Of a stretch of 55,182 nucleotides of DNA, positions 1 to 7,618 are shown in pieces; position 1 is the stretch's first letter; each line of letters opens with the position of its first letter. This DNA comes from Elizabethkingia argenteiflava (GTDB taxonomy: Bacteria; Bacteroidota; Bacteroidia; Flavobacteriales; Weeksellaceae), in contig NZ_JAAABJ010000651.1 in assembly GCF_009904105.1 (NCBI RefSeq), positions 1 to 55,182 on the forward strand, in the 5' to 3' direction. A model generated the notes under the pieces. That model saw only the letters and a list, made by a program, of their open reading frames with translations. It was not told the origin of the DNA and did no database searches. Made by a program: the position numbers and the translations under genes.

Positions 1-275
1 AAAGTACCTAGGCGGTCACGACCAGTTTCTAACTCAAATGAGCCAGCACTTAGACTACGCACGGTCTTCTTCGTTTTACCGTTCTTACGGTTAATTTGCT
101 CGTTAAGTTTATCCTGAGCAAGGTGGTGTTCAAGCTCACCGGACATCATAGATTCCAGAAAGTGCTTCACCATGGGAGCCAGAACCCCATCGGTGCCAGT
201 CATTTTTTTTCCAGAATAAAGGCCGGCAATAGCCTCATTCTTAAAAAACTCAAAGTCAAATTCTTCTTGTGCCAT
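1..275 (-). CDS. IS256-family transposase, N-terminal part (cut by window edge)
   Basis: Reading the minus strand from the ATG at 275 gives an open frame of 91 codons running off the left edge without a stop. It begins MAQEEFDFEFFKNEAIAGL and contains HFLESMMSGELEHHL followed by a basic stretch and FELETGRDRLGTF. The order of a short acidic N-terminus, an E-x-E-hxxHL segment and an ExxxxRxGxF segment is characteristic of mutator-type (IS256) transposases. The DDE catalytic core lies outside the window, so activity cannot be judged. The plus-strand 87-codon ORF over the same bases is a shadow. Confidence 0.85.
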   Translation of the reverse strand, partial: MAQEEFDFEFFKNEAIAGLYSGKKMTGTDGVLAPMVKHFLESMMSGELEHHLAQDKLNEQINRKNGKTKKTVRSLSAGSFELETGRDRLGT

Positions 276-327
276 AAGATATTATATTTAAAGATAATGT
301 GTATGACACAGTTCACGATACACCCTC
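1..327 (-). mobile_element. IS256-like insertion sequence, right-hand end
   Basis: The transposase start is preceded on the minus strand by about 50 bp that open with GAGGGTGTATCGTGAACTGT. IS256-type ends are imperfect repeats of about 25-30 bp with a similar TGT-rich body, so the element probably ends near 327. The other end is outside the window, so neither the inverted repeat nor the target duplication can be confirmed. The outer boundary is an inference. Confidence 0.55.
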
Positions 328-464
328 ATATCATTCCGGAATCAGGTATTATTTATTAAGGTTTAGGCGCAAAACAAAGTCGCAGGGTATAGGATAGAAA
401 TCTCCCTGAAATTACTCTTTTTAAAACTAAATAAACAATTACCTCTACTAACTAGCAATGTCCT

Positions 465-525
465 CATAATCTCAGTGTAGATCATTTTTATCTTTGCTTT
501 TTCATATCTCAACACTGAGATTATG
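465..525. repeat. 14-bp perfect inverted repeat in the 360-683 gap
   Basis: CATAATCTCAGTGT (465-478) is repeated inverted as ACACTGAGATTATG (512-525) with a 33-nt AT-rich loop. It sits between the IS end and the first metallopeptidase gene. It has no U-tract, so it is not an obvious terminator. It could be a regulator site, an RNA structure or a remnant of a mobile-element end. Nothing else recognisable was seen in this 324-bp gap apart from the -7 element at 587-594. Confidence 0.6.
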
Positions 526-586
526 GAATGTTATCAAGTGAATATAGTTTAAGGTTGAAGAGGTAGTACTGTGTTTCTGTTTTGTT

Positions 587-594
587 TACATTTG
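587..594 (+). promoter_or_regulatory. Possible -7 element for the first metallopeptidase gene
   Basis: TACATTTG matches the Bacteroidota -7 consensus TAnnTTTG. No TTG/TTTG box lies at the usual 17-23 nt upstream distance, so this is a weak call. It would give a leader of about 80-90 nt. Confidence 0.35.
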
Positions 595-683
595 TAAAAC
601 AGGTATTATATGTAATTTTAATTAATATATTATAAATAATTATATATTATGTTTCATAAACCAAATTATAACAAATTTAAATT

Positions 684-1601
684 ATGAAAAAAACTATGAT
701 TTCGTTGATGCTATTAGGCTCTATAGCAACAACACTAACTATTTCTTGTAGTAGAGATGAAGACAATAAGTCTTTGCTAGCTACTGCTTCTAATTCTGAG
801 AATTCTCTTGTTCTTTCAAATTCGGAAGTGTTGTGCAGTTATATCTCTAAGCCTTATGTAGATTGGAGCTGGAGTTATTCCGCCATCCTAAAGTCTGAAT
901 TGGAAACTCCTGAGGATACGGAATTTATGAAAAATGAATTAAAGAAGAATGCAGCACTTTGGAAGCTTAACCCTCCAAAGTTAGGATTTGTATACGATCC
1001 CGAGAAACCTTCTTCTACTTATAATGCAACTTCTTATACGACAGGAAAAATTTACTATGGCTATGCCATTTATGAAGATGCTAAATCAAAAAGCCCAGAT
1101 AATATAGTCAATGCAATGATACTCGCCCATGAATATGGACATCAATTGCAGTTTAAATACAATCTTCCCTCTGTAAAGGAATCCACCTATCGTTCATCAG
1201 AGTTGGAGGCAGATGGTTTTGCAGGTTATTATCTTAGAAAGCCTGAAGGATTTAATAAAAAAGAATTTTCTGAAATAGCAGCTGCGTATAATTTCGCTGC
1301 TGAGATAGGCGATTATGCTGAGAAGGATAGAAATCACCACGGAACACCTCCTCAAAGAAAAACGGCCGTACGTTTAGGCTTTTTATTGGGTGAATTTTCT
1401 CTTAGCGTAAATGAATTTGATTCCCAATTCTATTATTATTATTCAAGCGTTTTAGAGGGTGATGACCCTTCTGTTCAACCCAGATCCAGTAGATTTAGGG
1501 TAAATCCTGAAATCGATCAAAAAATCCAGGCGCATATGGGTGAATTGAAGAAGATCGCCAGCGGCGAAATGGCGGATAGTGAATTTAGAAACTTAGATTA
1601 A
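684..1601 (+). CDS. Zinc metallopeptidase-like lipoprotein, copy 1 (intact)
   Basis: 305-residue predicted lipoprotein. The signal peptide ends in a lipobox with Cys22 (TISC), implying an envelope location. HEYGH at 149-153 is an HExxH zinc site, and ELEADGFAGYYL at 173-184 supplies a Glu or Asp third ligand. The pairing of HExGH with E-x-x-AD-x-FAG resembles the putative neutral zinc metallopeptidase (YpfJ-like) group, but the rest is not recognised, so the substrate is unknown. It is the only intact member of a three-gene tandem family (1860-2784 and 2961-3874 are damaged). The conserved C-terminal tail ends MAD/SDSEF-NL. It is monocistronic, followed by its own hairpin terminator at 1626-1660. 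Confidence 0.8.
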   Translation: MKKTMISLMLLGSIATTLTISCSRDEDNKSLLATASNSENSLVLSNSEVLCSYISKPYVDWSWSYSAILKSELETPEDTEFMKNELKKNAALWKLNPPKLGFVYDPEKPSSTYNATSYTTGKIYYGYAIYEDAKSKSPDNIVNAMILAHEYGHQLQFKYNLPSVKESTYRSSELEADGFAGYYLRKPEGFNKKEFSEIAAAYNFAAEIGDYAEKDRNHHGTPPQRKTAVRLGFLLGEFSLSVNEFDSQFYYYYSSVLEGDDPSVQPRSSRFRVNPEIDQKIQAHMGELKKIASGEMADSEFRNLD

Positions 1602-1625
1602 GTATAAAAATATTTATAATAACAA

Positions 1626-1660
1626 AGAAAGGCTGTTTATAAAATATAAACAGCCTTTCT
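1626..1660 (+). terminator. Terminator of metallopeptidase copy 1
   Basis: A perfect 16-bp stem (AGAAAGGCTGTTTATA / TATAAACAGCCTTTCT) with a 3-nt loop, followed by an AT-rich tail, 25 nt after the stop codon. Confidence 0.85.
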
Positions 1661-1859
1661 TAATTTATATTCTATGATTTATTAGAGTTATAGCCTCTAT
1701 AGAATTAGGACTGATTCCTTTGATGCAAGTCTCAAAAAGTTAATGTACATGGAAGGGGTATGCCGTTGTTTGGATCAAAAAAAAATATTTTTTTCTATAA
1801 TGATCTTAAAATAAAAATAAATTTATAGATTAGAATAAAATAACGATAAATTACACACG

Positions 1860-2784
1860 ATGAAAAAAACAACGATTACGTGGTTGCTGTTAGGATCTAT
1901 AGTAACTACATTCACACTTTCGTGCCACAGAAGCGAGCAATATTTTTCTTCAAGGCCATCAGAACAGGTTTCAGGGGACCCATTGTTAATTTCGAATTTG
2001 GAGGTGTTGTGCAATTATAGGGGGACGCATCAAGGCTATGTAGATCAGAGTTGGGAAGATTCTGCCATCCTAAAGTCTGAATTGGCAACTCCTGAGGATA
2101 CAGAATTTATGAAAAATGAATTAAAGAAAAATGCAGCGCTTTGGGGCATGGAAGTTCCAATCTTAGGTTTTGTAGAGGATCTGTCTGATCCTTCTTCCAC
2201 GTATAATGCTATTTCTTATTCGAGTGGAAAAATTTACTATGGCTACTACATGTATGATAAAGCCAAAAGCAAAAGTCCCGATAATATTGTTAATGCTATG
2301 ATTTTGGCTCATGAATATGGGCATCAATTGCAATATGAATACTATCTTCCATCAGTTTTTGAAGTTACCAACCGTGCAGCAGAGCTGGAAGCAGATGGTT
2401 TTGCAGGTTATTATCTTAGAAAACCTCAAGGATTTAATAAAAGAGAGTTTTCCGATATAGCGGCAGCTTATCATTTTGCGGCTAAGATAGGTGATTATGA
2501 CATAGAAGATGAAGATCATCACGGGACCCCCCCCTCAAAGGAAAACGGCTGTTCGCTTAGGTTTTTTATTAGGTGAGTTTTCTCTTACAGCAAAAGAGTT
2601 TGATTCCCAGTTCTTTCACTATTATTCAAGCGTTTTAGAGGGTAAAGACCCTTCTGTTCAGCCGAAAGCAGGTAGATTTAGGGTAAATCCTGAAATCGAT
2701 CGAAAAATCCAGGCGCATATGGGGGAGTTGAAGAAGATTTCCAGTGGCGAAATGTCGGATAGTGAATTTAAAAACTTAAATTAA
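1860..2784 (+). pseudogene. Zinc metallopeptidase-like lipoprotein, copy 2, frameshifted at a C8 tract
   Basis: Second tandem copy. It has a lipobox (TLSC), the HEYGH motif and the ELEADGFAGYYL motif as in copy 1. The frame breaks at eight consecutive C (2527-2534) inside the conserved HHGTPPQRKTAVRLGF segment. Copy 1 shows that seven C would keep the frame. The first part stops at 2576, while the remaining third continues in another frame to 2784 with full similarity to copy 1. No other damage is seen, so a single-base slip restores a product of about 307 residues. It may therefore be a true pseudogene, a phase-variable gene or a sequencing/assembly error. The truncated product keeps the zinc site but loses the conserved C-terminal third. 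Confidence 0.75.
2527..2534 (+). repeat. C8 homopolymer at the frameshift site
   Basis: Eight consecutive C in an AT-rich gene. Seven are needed for the open frame seen in copy 1. Such runs are classic slipped-strand sites and also classic sequencing-error sites. Confidence 0.8.
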
Positions 2785-2807
2785 TATCAATATTTAATTA
2801 AAAGCAA

Positions 2808-2830
2808 AGACGATCTATTATAGATCGTCT
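2808..2830 (+). terminator. Terminator of metallopeptidase copy 2
   Basis: A 10-bp perfect stem AGACGATCTA / TAGATCGTCT with a TTA loop, followed by CTTTATT, 23 nt after the stop. Confidence 0.8.
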
Positions 2831-2960
2831 CTTTATTATCTGTATAAAAACTAAAGTTTAATAATATGTGATTATTTTTAATCTTATATGCGTTTTTGTA
2901 TTGATTTTATGATATATTTACACTGTAAATAAGTGTTTACTGGTGATAATAATTTAAACT

Positions 2961-3874
2961 ATGAAAAAAAATACTAATATTGGGCTAATGTTAGTTTTGA
3001 CGGTCAGTATGTTAATGGTTTCGTGTAAAAGAGATCAAGAAAGCTTTTTCCCTACGATGTCGACGTTGGAGTCAACCAGTCCTTCCTTGCGTGCAAATTA
3101 CAGGAGCCTCTGTCATTATAATGAAGGTTATGTAGATCAGAGTTGGTCTCCTTTGGCTGTTTTAAAATCTGAATTGTCTACTTCGCAAGACACCGAATTT
3201 ATGAAACAAGAATTAAAGAAAAATGCTGAGCTTTGGGACCTAGAAGTTCCGATCTTAGGTTTTATAGAAGATACAGCTAAGCCGTCTTCTACCTATAATG
3301 CAGCCTCTTATTCGGATGGTAAAATTTACTATGGCTATGCGATTTATGAAGCCGCTAAATCAAAAAGCCCAGATAATATAGTCAATGCAATGATCCTGGC
3401 CCATGAATATGGGCATCAATTGCAATTTAAATACGATCTCCGTCGGTAAGGGAATTTACCTACCGTTCAGAAGAGTTGGAGGCAGATGGTTTTGCAGGCT
3501 ATTATCTGAGAAAGCCCCAAGGATTTAATAAAAAACAATTTTCCGAAATAGCCGCTGCTTATGAATTTGCAGCCAGTATTGGAGATTTTTTTGTGATCTT
3601 TCCAAATCACCATGGAACGCCTTGGCAAAGAAGAGCAGCTGTGCGTTTAGGTTTTTTATTGGGGGAATTTTCTTTTACAGCAAAAGAGTTTGATTCTCAA
3701 TTCTTTCACTATTATTCAGATGTTTTAAGGGGTAAAGATGCCTCTGTTCAGCCTAGATCCTCTAATATTAGAATATAATCTGAAATCGAAAGAAAGATGC
3801 AAGTACATATGGCTGAATTGCAGAAAATTGCCGAAGGTAAAATGTCTATTGAAGAATTTAAAAACTTAGACTAA
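2961..3874 (+). pseudogene. Zinc metallopeptidase-like lipoprotein, copy 3, degraded
   Basis: Third tandem copy, with a lipobox (MVSC) and HEYGH preserved. Two lesions are visible by comparison with copies 1 and 2. The first is a one-base deletion near 3440 (family segment L-P-S-V becomes L-R-R-stop). The second is an in-frame stop TAA at 3776-3778 where the relatives have AAT (Asn) in FRVNPEI. Beyond it the frame stays open with family similarity (EIERKMQVHM...EEFKNLD) to 3874. Two independent lesions make a true pseudogene much more likely than a sequencing error. It has its own terminator at 3891-3937. Confidence 0.85.
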
Positions 3875-3890
3875 AAAGAGAGCTTAGATT

Positions 3891-3937
3891 AAAACAAAAT
3901 ATACAGTATCACAATTAAATGCTGTATATTTTGTTTT
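3891..3937 (+). terminator. Terminator of metallopeptidase copy 3
   Basis: A perfect 16-bp AT-rich stem AAAACAAAATATACAG / CTGTATATTTTGTTTT with a 15-nt loop. The A and T runs allow it to act in both directions, although the antiporter that converges on it ends about 80 bp away. Confidence 0.8.
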
Positions 3938-4017
3938 ATAGCTTCTTACTTGCAGGTGTCAGCTCTAATCTGCTATAGCAGAACCGATTCTTTAAGATGT
4001 ACAGGGGTATACAAATC

Positions 4018-5085
4018 TTAGGGGACAATAACCGTGAAGATATAGGCGGCTAAACTTACCAATAATACGATTCCATAATGTACGTTGGTTTTTCCCTGGT
4101 TGAGAGAAAGCATTACAATAAAAAAAGATAATGCTAATAAAACCATGAATTTTATATCAATACCCAAAACCAGATCAATATTGTAGATTAAACAAACAAT
4201 AACTACAGAAGGAATGGTTAATCCTATACTGGCAAGCGCAGAGCCTAGGGCGAGATTAAGACTCGTTTGCAGCTGATTTTTCTGCGCAGCTTTAATAGCG
4301 GCTATACTTTCCGGTAAAAGGACTACAGCCGCAATAATTACACCTACTAAAGACTTAGGAGCTCCCACTTCTTTAACCATATTTTCAATACTTGGAGAAA
4401 GTGTTTTGGCTAATAAAACTACAATCCCCAGACACAGGACTAAAAAAGTAAGCGCCATAATCAGTTTTGAGGTCGTCACATCTTCATGGGCTTGGGTTTC
4501 CTCTTCGTCTGCTACAAAATAATCTTTATGCCTTACAGTTTGAACCATGATAAAGGATCCGTATAAAATCAACGATATAATGGCTACAAATATAAGCTGT
4601 GAGCTGTTGTAATATGGCCCTCGTACACTGGTGGTGTAATTGGGTAATACTAAAGTGAGGACCAATATCGAGATCAGCGTAATTAAAGCGGTATTAGCCG
4701 ATTTTTTACCAAAATATTGCTCGTGGAATTTGGCACCCCCAAGCAGGAGGCAAAGTCCTATTATTCCATTTAGAATGAGCATAATAGCAGCAAATACGGT
4801 ATCTCTAGGTAATGTTTCGGCTTCGGGTCCGCCAGCTACCATTAAAGAAATAATAAGGGCTACTTCTATAATGGTAATGGCTATGGCTAAAATAATAGTT
4901 CCAAAAGGCTCTCCAAGCCTATGGGCGATGGTTTCGGCATGAAGTACAGCGGCCAGCACACAACCCACCAGCAAAAAAGCAGAAAAAATAATCCATAGTA
5001 TATTATCAACTTCTAGTAAGTAAACCCCCCATGCGAGGAGGGGCAAGAGAAAAGTCCAAACAGGCTGAAAAATCTTAATAGACAT
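4018..5085 (-). CDS. chaA: Calcium/cation:proton antiporter, ChaA type
   Basis: 355-residue polytopic inner-membrane protein with about 11 hydrophobic helices. It belongs to the CaCA superfamily, shown by its two alpha-repeats: GEPFGTIILAIAITIIEVAL in the N-terminal half and VVLLPESIAAIKAA with NLALGSALASIGLTIP in the C-terminal half. The acidic residues in TIIEV and LLPES are the expected ion-binding Glu residues. The likely role is exchange of cytoplasmic Ca2+ (or Na+/K+) for protons. I chose the Met at 5085 (MSIKIFQP) because the longer frame to 5115 adds only a polar, unrelated stretch. The gene stands alone. Confidence 0.85.
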   Translation of the reverse strand: MSIKIFQPVWTFLLPLLAWGVYLLEVDNILWIIFSAFLLVGCVLAAVLHAETIAHRLGEPFGTIILAIAITIIEVALIISLMVAGGPEAETLPRDTVFAAIMLILNGIIGLCLLLGGAKFHEQYFGKKSANTALITLISILVLTLVLPNYTTSVRGPYYNSSQLIFVAIISLILYGSFIMVQTVRHKDYFVADEEETQAHEDVTTSKLIMALTFLVLCLGIVVLLAKTLSPSIENMVKEVGAPKSLVGVIIAAVVLLPESIAAIKAAQKNQLQTSLNLALGSALASIGLTIPSVVIVCLIYNIDLVLGIDIKFMVLLALSFFIVMLSLNQGKTNVHYGIVLLVSLAAYIFTVIVP

Positions 5086-5219
5086 GTTCAATTTGTTAAC
5101 ATGCACAATATACAAAAAATCTATAAAAATTCAGGTGTTTTCTTAAAAAAAATATTATGATTAATTTTTTTGGTTTACTTGTCTTGATTACGGAGTCCGA
5201 TGATAATGATTTTAATTTT

Positions 5220-7346
5220 CTATTTTACTATAGAAAGCTCCTGAATAATATTTTGCGCTCCTGCAAATTTATCAATTACCCATAGCACATAACGGATGTC
5301 CACATTAATGCTTCTTTGCAACTGAGGCTCGAAAACAATGTCACCGCTTAAAGCTTCACTATTTCCATCAAAGGCAATACCTATCAATCTGCCATGGCCA
5401 TCAATAACCGGTGAGCCCGAGTTACCACCCGTAATATCGTTATTGGATAAAAAGTTGAGGTGTAGCTTTCCGTTTTTATCTTTATATATCCCATAATCCT
5501 TATCTTTATAGAGTTTCATGATAGATGCTGGTAAATCAAATTCGGCATCCCCTTTTTTATATTTTTTGATCATACCTTCCATGGTGGTATAGTAATTATT
5601 TTGTATACCACTATAGTCTCTGTCTGATCTTTTGGGTAAGCTTGTCACTTGTCCATAGGTTAATCTAATGGTTGAGTTGGCATCCGGATAGAATTTTTTA
5701 TGGGGCAGGGCTTTTCTCAGTCCATCTAAAAACAAACGACTATGCTTTTTGAAGATTTCCTCGCCTTTAGCATATTTTTCTGCTAACTCTTGATTGTTTT
5801 TAATATAAGCCAAGGCCAATAGGTAAAGTTTATCTTGAGATAAACTCTTGGGATCGGGTTTTTCGAGGAAATTGAGGACAGAGGTCTCATTTGCAAAAAT
5901 AGAAGACTGGATAAGCTCTGGAAGTTGTTGTAGGTTATCGGCCTTTATTGAAGCTACATCTTTGGCTACCTTAGACTGGTATAGAGTAATCATTCGGACG
6001 AGCATTTCGCTTTCGAGCTGAGGATTAAATCCAGCATAAAGCTGCTTAATAGCATGTTGTAGCTCAGGTTTCATCAGGGCTTTAGAGTGGTCATTTTGTG
6101 CCAGGTACACCTCTAAGATGTCTCCTATTTGGAATGCGTTTTTGATGTAGCGCGCATTTTTTTGCAATAATCTGCTGTAATTCTTTTCAATATTTCTGTC
6201 GGAACTTTCTGTATAATAAGCTTGTATTTTATTTAATAAATCGCCATATACTGAGTGGTTTTCTGTTTTTTCTGCCCACTTCTGGAATTGTTTTTCCAGT
6301 TCTTTTTTATCTCTAATCGTATTATTTTTATGAACCGCCTCAATGGTGCCTGCTCTATTTTTCCAATAATTAGCCACTTGAGCATAATTAGTGGCATAAT
6401 TCAATTGGGTGGCATGATCCTTATCCATGTATTTTTTCATTACCTCCATTGCGGTTTTGGAGGCTTCTACCCATGCCGGATAATCTTTTTCCACCATTTG
6501 TTGAATACCGAAAGATGTTAGGTATCGATTGGTGGTACCGGGATAGCCTAAAACCATACTAAAATCGCCCTCTTTTGTTCCCTTTACAGAGATGGGAAGA
6601 AAATGTTTAGGCTTTAAAGGGATATTCTCTGTCGAAAAAGAAGCTGGAAAGCCCTCTTTATCGCTGTAAACACGAAATACACTAAAATCTCCCGTATGTC
6701 TTGGCCACTCCCAGTTATCGGTATTACCTCCAAATTTACCAATAGCATAAGGAGGGGCGCCTACCAGTCTTATATCTTTGAAGTCTTGATATACAAAGTA
6801 GTAGAATTCATTACCTTCAAAAAAATCTTTAACGACCACCGTATATTTTCCGTTTTCCGAATTCTCTTTCTGAATGGCTTTAATTTGTTCCTCTATAATT
6901 ATTTTTCTCTGCTCTTCGGACAGGTCTTTGTTTAGCTTAGAAAGAATTCGGTCTGTCACATCACCCATTCTTACAAAGAATCGAACATATAAGCCTTTAG
7001 CATTAAACTCTTCCGATTTTTTCTTTGCCCAGAATCCATTCTTAAGATAATCTTTTTCAGGAGTAGAGGCCTCTGCTATGGCACGATATCCACAATGGTG
7101 ATTGGTAAAGATAAGCCCTTGCGGAGAAACGATCTCGCCTGTACAAAATCCACCAAAATGTACCACTGCATCCTTTATACTGGAGTGATTAACCGAATAA
7201 ATTTCTTCGGGGGTTAGATGGAGTCCTTCTTTTTGCATGTCTACTCCGTTCAATCTTTCAATGAGCATCATGAGCCACATTCCTTCGTCTGCTTTAATCT
7301 GTATAAGACTCGCTATAAAAGAGAGTACAAGTAGAAGTCTTTTCAT
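5220..7346 (-). CDS. S46-family dipeptidyl peptidase (DPP7/DPP11 type)
   Basis: 708 residues from MKRLLLVLSF, starting with a cleavable signal peptide (cleavage near IKADEG). S46 exopeptidases remove dipeptides from peptide N-termini in the periplasm of Bacteroidota. The triad is visible: His in FTNHHCGYRA, Asp in NWEWPRHTGDFSVFR and Ser in GGNSGSPV. Counting from the catalytic Ser, the position that is Arg in DPP11 (specific for acidic P1) appears to be Gly here (IAFDGN), which favours DPP7-like hydrophobic specificity; this rests on a manual count. The start at 7346 is preferred because the 76 codons upstream encode no signal peptide and overlap the miaB promoter region. Confidence 0.92.
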   Translation of the reverse strand: MKRLLLVLSFIASLIQIKADEGMWLMMLIERLNGVDMQKEGLHLTPEEIYSVNHSSIKDAVVHFGGFCTGEIVSPQGLIFTNHHCGYRAIAEASTPEKDYLKNGFWAKKKSEEFNAKGLYVRFFVRMGDVTDRILSKLNKDLSEEQRKIIIEEQIKAIQKENSENGKYTVVVKDFFEGNEFYYFVYQDFKDIRLVGAPPYAIGKFGGNTDNWEWPRHTGDFSVFRVYSDKEGFPASFSTENIPLKPKHFLPISVKGTKEGDFSMVLGYPGTTNRYLTSFGIQQMVEKDYPAWVEASKTAMEVMKKYMDKDHATQLNYATNYAQVANYWKNRAGTIEAVHKNNTIRDKKELEKQFQKWAEKTENHSVYGDLLNKIQAYYTESSDRNIEKNYSRLLQKNARYIKNAFQIGDILEVYLAQNDHSKALMKPELQHAIKQLYAGFNPQLESEMLVRMITLYQSKVAKDVASIKADNLQQLPELIQSSIFANETSVLNFLEKPDPKSLSQDKLYLLALAYIKNNQELAEKYAKGEEIFKKHSRLFLDGLRKALPHKKFYPDANSTIRLTYGQVTSLPKRSDRDYSGIQNNYYTTMEGMIKKYKKGDAEFDLPASIMKLYKDKDYGIYKDKNGKLHLNFLSNNDITGGNSGSPVIDGHGRLIGIAFDGNSEALSGDIVFEPQLQRSINVDIRYVLWVIDKFAGAQNIIQELSIVK

Positions 7347-7563
7347 TTTATATATAAATTTATATGGACTAAAATAATGATAATGATTGGGAAGAAAAAA
7401 TAAAATTTTATTAGCAAATCGAGAAGAAGTGATTTTAAGGGTAACCAGCATCGAGAGAGTCTTTTTTATACTGAGCTTAGGATATAGAAGAGTATTGTGA
7501 CTTTTCGTGTGATAGTATTCAAAAAATAATGGAATGAAATATGACAAATTGGCAGAAATAGTG

Positions 7564-7571
7564 TAACTTTG
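7564..7571 (+). promoter_or_regulatory. -7 promoter element upstream of miaB
   Basis: TAACTTTG fits the Bacteroidota -7 consensus TAnnTTTG, 48 bp before the GTG start of miaB. No TTTG box is found at the standard distance. The bidirectional gap to the divergent peptidase gene is 272 bp. Confidence 0.5.
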
Positions 7572-7618
7572 CACTTTAGTTTTGATCCCAAGTTTGAAAA
7601 TTTTAAAACTTAAAAACG

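Noticed and set aside
96-359. 87-codon plus-strand ORF at the left edge
   Set aside because: It is antisense to the IS256 transposase N-terminus, which has clear family motifs on the minus strand.
1823-2014. 63-codon minus-strand ORF
   Set aside because: Antisense to the signal peptide and start of metallopeptidase copy 2; no motif of its own.
2893-2930. Promoter search upstream of peptidase copy 3 (TTG and TATATTTA words)
   Set aside because: The -7 word lacks the final G and the spacing to TTG is wrong, so I did not list it as a promoter.
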